Assembly (NCBI GenBank): GCA_016267585.1
Contig: JACQUT010000374.1
Span: forward strand, 1-8,800
DNA: 8,800 nt
Reading direction: 5' to 3'
Source of the DNA: Cyanobacteria bacterium NC_groundwater_1444_Ag_S-0.65um_54_12
Lineage (GTDB): Bacteria > Cyanobacteriota > Sericytochromatia > S15B-MN24 > VGJW01
Position numbers and translations under genes: made by a program
Notes under the pieces: generated by a model
The model's database searches: none
Told to the model about the DNA's origin: nothing
The model's input: the letters and a program-made list of their open reading frames with translations, nothing else
Part shown: piece after piece, positions 5,276 through 8,800 of the stretch
Layout: each line of letters begins with the position of its first letter
How positions within the stretch are numbered: the first letter of the stretch is position 1

Positions 5276-5908
5276 CTACCCATGCCAGATTGCCCAGGCG
5301 TAGTAAGCAGTGAGCAGCAAAGCCAAGAACCCGAAGACCCCGTACCATGACCCGCGGGGCTTGGGGATTTTCCAACCAGCAACCATTGCTGCGGCGATCC
5401 CGCCATACCAGATGGCGAGCCAGGGGCGCACTAAGCTCGCAGGACAGCCGAGATGAATGGTAAAAGCCAGGGGGATCCACAAGGCGGCATAAGTCACTGG
5501 CATTCCGGTAAAAAAAGCGGTCTTCCCCTCGCTGGCCATTCCAGTGCAGTTAAAGTAGGCTAGCCGCGAAGCGCAGGCTACCAGATAAAAAAGCAAGAGC
5601 AGTATTTCCCAAAAGCTCTGCAGACCATAGCAATAAGCGAACACTACCGGACCCAGGCCAAAAGAGCACAGATCTACCAAGCTATCCAACTGTTTCCCTA
5701 CTGCTGTCTGTAATGGTGTGCGCTCGAGGATTTTTCTGGCTACTACCCCATCAAACAGATCGAACAAGCCAGCATACATCATGCCCAGTATGGCCAAAGC
5801 AAAGCGTCCTTGTATCGACCAGGTAATAGAAAGCAGGGTAAGCGCCAAGCCAGTCAGCGTGAACAGGTTAGGCAGATCTAGCTGGCGCAGAATCGGGCTA
5901 CGTAGCAT
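5276..5908 (-). CDS. CDP-alcohol phosphatidyltransferase, phosphatidylserine synthase-like
   Basis: A 210-residue integral membrane enzyme expected to exchange CMP on a CDP-lipid for an alcohol, most likely L-serine, giving a phosphatidylserine-type lipid. The signature is visible: D50, D53-G54, A57-R58, then G71, D75 and D79, followed by SFGLGP, which is typical of the serine-type subfamily. About six hydrophobic segments surround it. In the usual motif eight residues separate AR from the next Gly; here there are twelve (59-70), an apparent four-residue insertion next to the active site. The following decarboxylase supports serine as the acceptor. ATG 5908 lies inside the end of the dikinase gene (11-bp overlap), which implies translational coupling; its own ribosome site is weak. 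Inositol or glycerol phosphate as acceptor cannot be excluded. It is not the PLD-type PssA found in E. coli. Confidence 0.87.
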   Translation of the reverse strand: MLRSPILRQLDLPNLFTLTGLALTLLSITWSIQGRFALAILGMMYAGLFDLFDGVVARKILERTPLQTAVGKQLDSLVDLCSFGLGPVVFAYCYGLQSFWEILLLLFYLVACASRLAYFNCTGMASEGKTAFFTGMPVTYAALWIPLAFTIHLGCPASLVRPWLAIWYGGIAAAMVAGWKIPKPRGSWYGVFGFLALLLTAYYAWAIWHG

Positions 5909-8636
5909 TATTAGTGGGCTGCCTATCGAGATAAACTATTCCCGCTTGGGCGTCCATCTCTACATATTGTCCATCGCTGATGCGCTTGGTCAGATTTTTG
6001 ATCCCGACAATGGTGGGCAGCCCCATTTCCCGAGCTACGATCGCCGAATGACTCAAGATGCTGCCGCGTTCGATCAACAGGCCGCTAGCCGAAGGGTAAA
6101 GCGGGATCCAACCGGGATCGGTTCGCTCTGCCACCAGTATTTCACCAGACAAACGCATGTCCGAACTACCAGGAAGAATCAGTCGCACGCTATTTCTTAC
6201 ATGACCCGGGCAACAGCTCGTCCCGCGCAAAATTGCTTGGGCCGTTTCATCCGCCACCGCTGGCTGGTCGGGTTCGCCAAAATAGTTATCCAGATATACC
6301 GGCCCCGCGGTCTCGAAACGATCAGCAGGAGTGGCAGTGACATGGCCGTCAAACTCGGCTTTTCGCAAATTGGCCAGCTGCCGCAAATTAGTACAGGTAG
6401 CCCGGCCTTGGCACCAACCGATGATCTCGTCGAGATTCAGGTAAAAGATATCGCGTGGCTGGTCTAATAGGTTGTGCTGGTGCATTTTGCAGCCAATTTC
6501 CGAGAAGATCTCACGCACGAGGCCAAAGGCCTTGGTCCGGGCAAACCGCATATTTTCACGGTTTTTGACGGCTTTACGGGCATCTTGCAGCACCCGATTC
6601 AATAGTAACCACTTGAAGGGCTGGCCACGCAGCTTTTGGCGAAGCAAACTCTCTGCCTGGGTGCGAATCGCGCGCTCTCTAGCTTCTATCGCACCAAAAT
6701 CCAGCGCTGCTTCACCGCCGCGCTCGGCAATCTGGCAATAGTTAGCAATATTGACAAAGAGAAAAGTCGGGTCGACCGTGAGCGGAATCGCCTCGAGCCG
6801 CAGTTCGCCCATGCAACGATAGCCAAAGCGTTGGAGGTAATCCTTTACTTTCGCCAGAAATTCGGCATGGGCGGGATCAGCGTTTATGATATCCCAGATC
6901 GCTGCGGGATCGGTATGCGCAAAAAGCTCGCGGAGCGAGGAATCGGCACGTACCGCTTTTGCCATTGCCAGGATGTACCGGGTCGGTTCAGTGCTCACTA
7001 TTCCCCCTTCGCCGCAAAGGAGATCGTTTTGCAAAGAAGCAGACTCGTCTAGCTGCCAGCTAGTTAGCAACTGTTTGAGCAGGCCGTAGAACAGCATGGC
7101 GAAAAAGTCATTCACGATAGGAGCCGACCATTCCCAGATCAGCTCTCCTTCCAGTTCTAGATACAGTTCAACTAGTTCAGCTATTCCCAGAGGCAAAAGA
7201 TCGTGTCCGTGCACTCGCTCGTATACAGCGTCAAAGTGCCGATCGAACTTTTCTACCGAGCTATCCCAGCGCGCGTAATTAAGTAATAAGCGGTAAACAA
7301 AATAAGCTAGCTGACCGAGCTGGCGTGCTGGTCCCTCTGCCGGGCCGCCTTCGGTACTGCGTGCGCCGATGGATTGGGCGAAGAACCGCTTGAGATACCG
7401 ATAGGCTGGGAAGTTAGCTAGCAAAGCGTACCAGTTGCCCAGATTGTAATACACTCTTCCCTCTACCAGGGCGATCATGTTTCGCAATAGCGGATTGCAG
7501 CGCTTGATAAGCCGCGGAGGGAAACCCAGCGCTTCGCCGAGCTGCTGGTAGAATATTTCGTAGCCGCGACTGGCAAAGGTGAAGGTCAACGGCGTGGTGA
7601 CGCCGGAATAGCTCTCGATGATATTGGAGTTGTCGAAAAGGTTAAGTTTGCCGGCTGGTTTCATTGGCGGCAACACGGTGATCGGCCGGGTTTGCAGCAG
7701 ATAAATCTGGCCAGCGCTGATGGTCCACTCGATATCTTGTGGTGTACCGAATTGTTCGGCGATGCGTTCGCCCAGCTGTAACAATGAGCGAAGCTGCGAG
7801 TCCGTAAGTGTCACCTTGTCCTGGTCTAGCTCTGGCACTGCTACCTTGCAAGTTCCCCAGCCGCGTGCCGTGTCGAGTACTATTCGCTCGCACTTGGTCG
7901 CAATCTCCACCTGACTTTTCCCGGTATGCTTGTTTACCACCCAGTGGTCGGCGTCGAGCGCACCGGACACCAGGCCCTCGCCCAGGCCGAAAGTTGCTGA
8001 TACTAGCGCTTCGTCGCGGTTGCCCGTGAGCGGATTGGCGGTAAAAAGTACGCCAGAAACCTCACCGTGGACCATTTCTTGCACAATCACCGCTACCCTG
8101 AAGTTGCAGAGCGGCAGACCATTTTGTCCGCGGTAGAACAGCGCTCTACTGGAAAAAGCAGAAGCCCAGCAGCGGCGAATTGCTGACAGCAACTCTGCTT
8201 CGCCCTTGACAAAGAGAAAGGTGTCGAGCTGCCCGGCATAGGACTGGGCAGCCGAGTCTTCACCCACCGCGCTGGAACGCACTGCGACCATGCCCGATTC
8301 GCCGAAATGCTGGTGATACGCTGTGCTGATCGCTTCCGTGATAGCGGTGGGCAAGGGAAGCGCGAGCACTTTGGCGGCGATCGCCTGACTGGTTGCTGGC
8401 AACTGACTGACATCGGCATGAACGAGCGGTGCCAGCAGATCGCGGATCTCGGCTAGCATGCCGGACGCTGACGAGCACCATTCGAATACTGTGGTCGGGA
8501 TGACGAACCAACGTGGCACTGGCAGACCCAAAGCCGTAGCACGCGCTAAATTAGCAGCTTTCCCGCCCAGATCCACTACCTCGCCACCAGTTGTTGGTGG
8601 TGCCAGGACGACGAGCTCCGGTAAACGCTCTGTCAT
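5898..8636 (-). CDS. Rifampin phosphotransferase-like phosphohistidine dikinase (PEP-synthase family, no PEP barrel)
   Basis: A 912-residue protein with the three-part layout of rifampin phosphotransferase. The N-terminal PPDK-type ATP-grasp region (about 1-325) has GGKAANLARA (24-33), VAVRSSAVGEDS (117-128, with Arg120), IVQEMVHGEVSGVLFTANP (184-202), FGLGEGLVSG (216-225), DIEW (301-304) and QTRPIT (315-320). A middle region (about 335-800) contains GVTTPLT (345-351), RFGYRCMGEL (603-612) and RENMRFART. The C-terminal swivelling domain has SHSAIVARE (862-870) with the phospho-accepting His863. In this family ATP phosphorylates the histidine, which then passes phosphate to an acceptor held by the middle region. 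The TIM-barrel PEP/pyruvate domain that follows the His domain in PPDK and PEP synthase is absent, so this is not a PEP synthase despite likely automatic annotation. As first gene of a lipid operon its acceptor may be a lipid or lipid precursor; this is inference. Confidence 0.85.
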   Translation of the reverse strand: MTERLPELVVLAPPTTGGEVVDLGGKAANLARATALGLPVPRWFVIPTTVFEWCSSASGMLAEIRDLLAPLVHADVSQLPATSQAIAAKVLALPLPTAITEAISTAYHQHFGESGMVAVRSSAVGEDSAAQSYAGQLDTFLFVKGEAELLSAIRRCWASAFSSRALFYRGQNGLPLCNFRVAVIVQEMVHGEVSGVLFTANPLTGNRDEALVSATFGLGEGLVSGALDADHWVVNKHTGKSQVEIATKCERIVLDTARGWGTCKVAVPELDQDKVTLTDSQLRSLLQLGERIAEQFGTPQDIEWTISAGQIYLLQTRPITVLPPMKPAGKLNLFDNSNIIESYSGVTTPLTFTFASRGYEIFYQQLGEALGFPPRLIKRCNPLLRNMIALVEGRVYYNLGNWYALLANFPAYRYLKRFFAQSIGARSTEGGPAEGPARQLGQLAYFVYRLLLNYARWDSSVEKFDRHFDAVYERVHGHDLLPLGIAELVELYLELEGELIWEWSAPIVNDFFAMLFYGLLKQLLTSWQLDESASLQNDLLCGEGGIVSTEPTRYILAMAKAVRADSSLRELFAHTDPAAIWDIINADPAHAEFLAKVKDYLQRFGYRCMGELRLEAIPLTVDPTFLFVNIANYCQIAERGGEAALDFGAIEARERAIRTQAESLLRQKLRGQPFKWLLLNRVLQDARKAVKNRENMRFARTKAFGLVREIFSEIGCKMHQHNLLDQPRDIFYLNLDEIIGWCQGRATCTNLRQLANLRKAEFDGHVTATPADRFETAGPVYLDNYFGEPDQPAVADETAQAILRGTSCCPGHVRNSVRLILPGSSDMRLSGEILVAERTDPGWIPLYPSASGLLIERGSILSHSAIVAREMGLPTIVGIKNLTKRISDGQYVEMDAQAGIVYLDRQPTNNAT

Positions 8637-8734
8637 TGCTGTCTCTTGCCGTCAGCTAGCTGACGGGCACCGGGAATAGTTTCTTCACGAAAAGACATGA
8701 GACTCTTGTACCCTCGAGCAGCTTTAACTTGCAC
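8633..8734 (-). other. Possible very short leader ORF overlapping the dikinase start
   Basis: A frame open from GTG 8734 (33 codons) or ATG 8698 (21 codons) ends in a TGA that overlaps the dikinase ATG as ATGA. Such an overlap is typical of translational coupling. No convincing ribosome site precedes either start, the peptide (beginning MSFREETIPG from the ATG) resembles nothing I know, and at this length it may be chance. Confidence 0.2.
8649..8666. promoter_or_regulatory. 18-bp perfect palindrome upstream of the operon
   Basis: CCGTCAGCTAGCTGACGG reads the same on both strands and ends 12 bp before the dikinase start codon. As DNA it could be an operator for a dimeric regulator. As RNA it would form a seven-pair stem with a CTAG loop just upstream of the weak ribosome site (AAGAGA), where it might limit translation. 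No T-run follows, so it is not an obvious terminator. Confidence 0.4.
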
Positions 8735-8800
8735 CTACATTTACGGCGGCACCACCTGCAATGCTGCCGTGGCCACCACCAGCCCCGAACGCACTACCAC
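8724..8800 (-). CDS. Possible Gly-rich C-terminus of an upstream protein, truncated by the window edge
   Basis: On the - strand a frame is open from the window edge to a TAA at 8724-8726. It encodes about 25 residues rich in Gly and Ala, ending GGHGSIAGGAAVNVGAS. The composition resembles the tail of a secreted, surface or glycine-zipper protein rather than random translation. It would sit 87 bp upstream of the dikinase, in the same direction. The opposite strand is also open here from ATG 8697 to the edge but gives a less protein-like Thr-rich sequence. Too little is visible to name it. Confidence 0.35.
   Translation of the reverse strand, partial: GSAFGAGGGHGSIAGGAAVNVGAS

Noticed and set aside
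5718..6467. 249-codon open frame on the + strand opposite the dikinase and phosphatidyltransferase genes
   Set aside because: It is antisense to two genes with clear family motifs, and the translation has no recognisable domain; length alone is explained by codon bias of the real genes.
5898..8636. Annotation as phosphoenolpyruvate synthase
   Set aside because: The protein ends about 50 residues after the phospho-His segment and so lacks the C-terminal PEP-binding barrel needed for that reaction.
8697..8800. Coding region on the + strand starting at ATG 8697
   Set aside because: No ribosome site is visible, the product is an ordinary-looking Thr-rich string, and the opposite strand gives a more protein-like Gly-rich C-terminus.

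Overview
The window looks like the chromosome of a proteobacterium, probably a beta- or gammaproteobacterium of the PEP-CTERM/exosortase type. The first gene closely resembles the polyprenyl glycosylphosphotransferases tied to PEP-CTERM exopolysaccharide loci. GC content is moderate; by eye the left 1.4 kb is more AT-rich than the right part. No rRNA, tRNA, CRISPR array or phage gene was seen.

Layout. Left, + strand (1-1806): the end of an exopolysaccharide locus, with a 5'-truncated sugar transferase, an extended-SDR NAD-dependent sugar epimerase/dehydratase, and a short proline-rich lipoprotein not recognised from any family. Middle (1807-2248): a 442-bp gene-free stretch that is not empty. 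It holds a 190-bp MITE-like element (1829-2018) with near-perfect terminal inverted repeats beginning GTAA and an 8-bp direct repeat AATAAAAG on each side, which fits IS66-family transposition. It is followed by a promoter-like sequence and a series of hairpins (2086-2236), two with GNRA tetraloops, whose G-U pairs point to a + strand RNA. The last hairpin may also terminate the converging operon.

Right, - strand (2249-8636): a tight five-gene operon read right to left. It encodes a rifampin-phosphotransferase-like phosphohistidine dikinase without a PEP-binding barrel, a CDP-alcohol phosphatidyltransferase of the phosphatidylserine synthase type, a YghO-like GNAT-fold protein, a phosphatidylserine decarboxylase proenzyme and a UbiA-family prenyltransferase. 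Genes overlap by 11 and 4 bp or are separated by about 41 bp. The synthase and decarboxylase together could make an ethanolamine headgroup lipid. The other three genes suggest a modified or unusual membrane lipid rather than plain phosphatidylethanolamine; this is inference, and it is the best candidate here for an undescribed system. Upstream of the operon are an 18-bp perfect palindrome and, at the right edge, what may be the Gly-rich C-terminus of another - strand protein.
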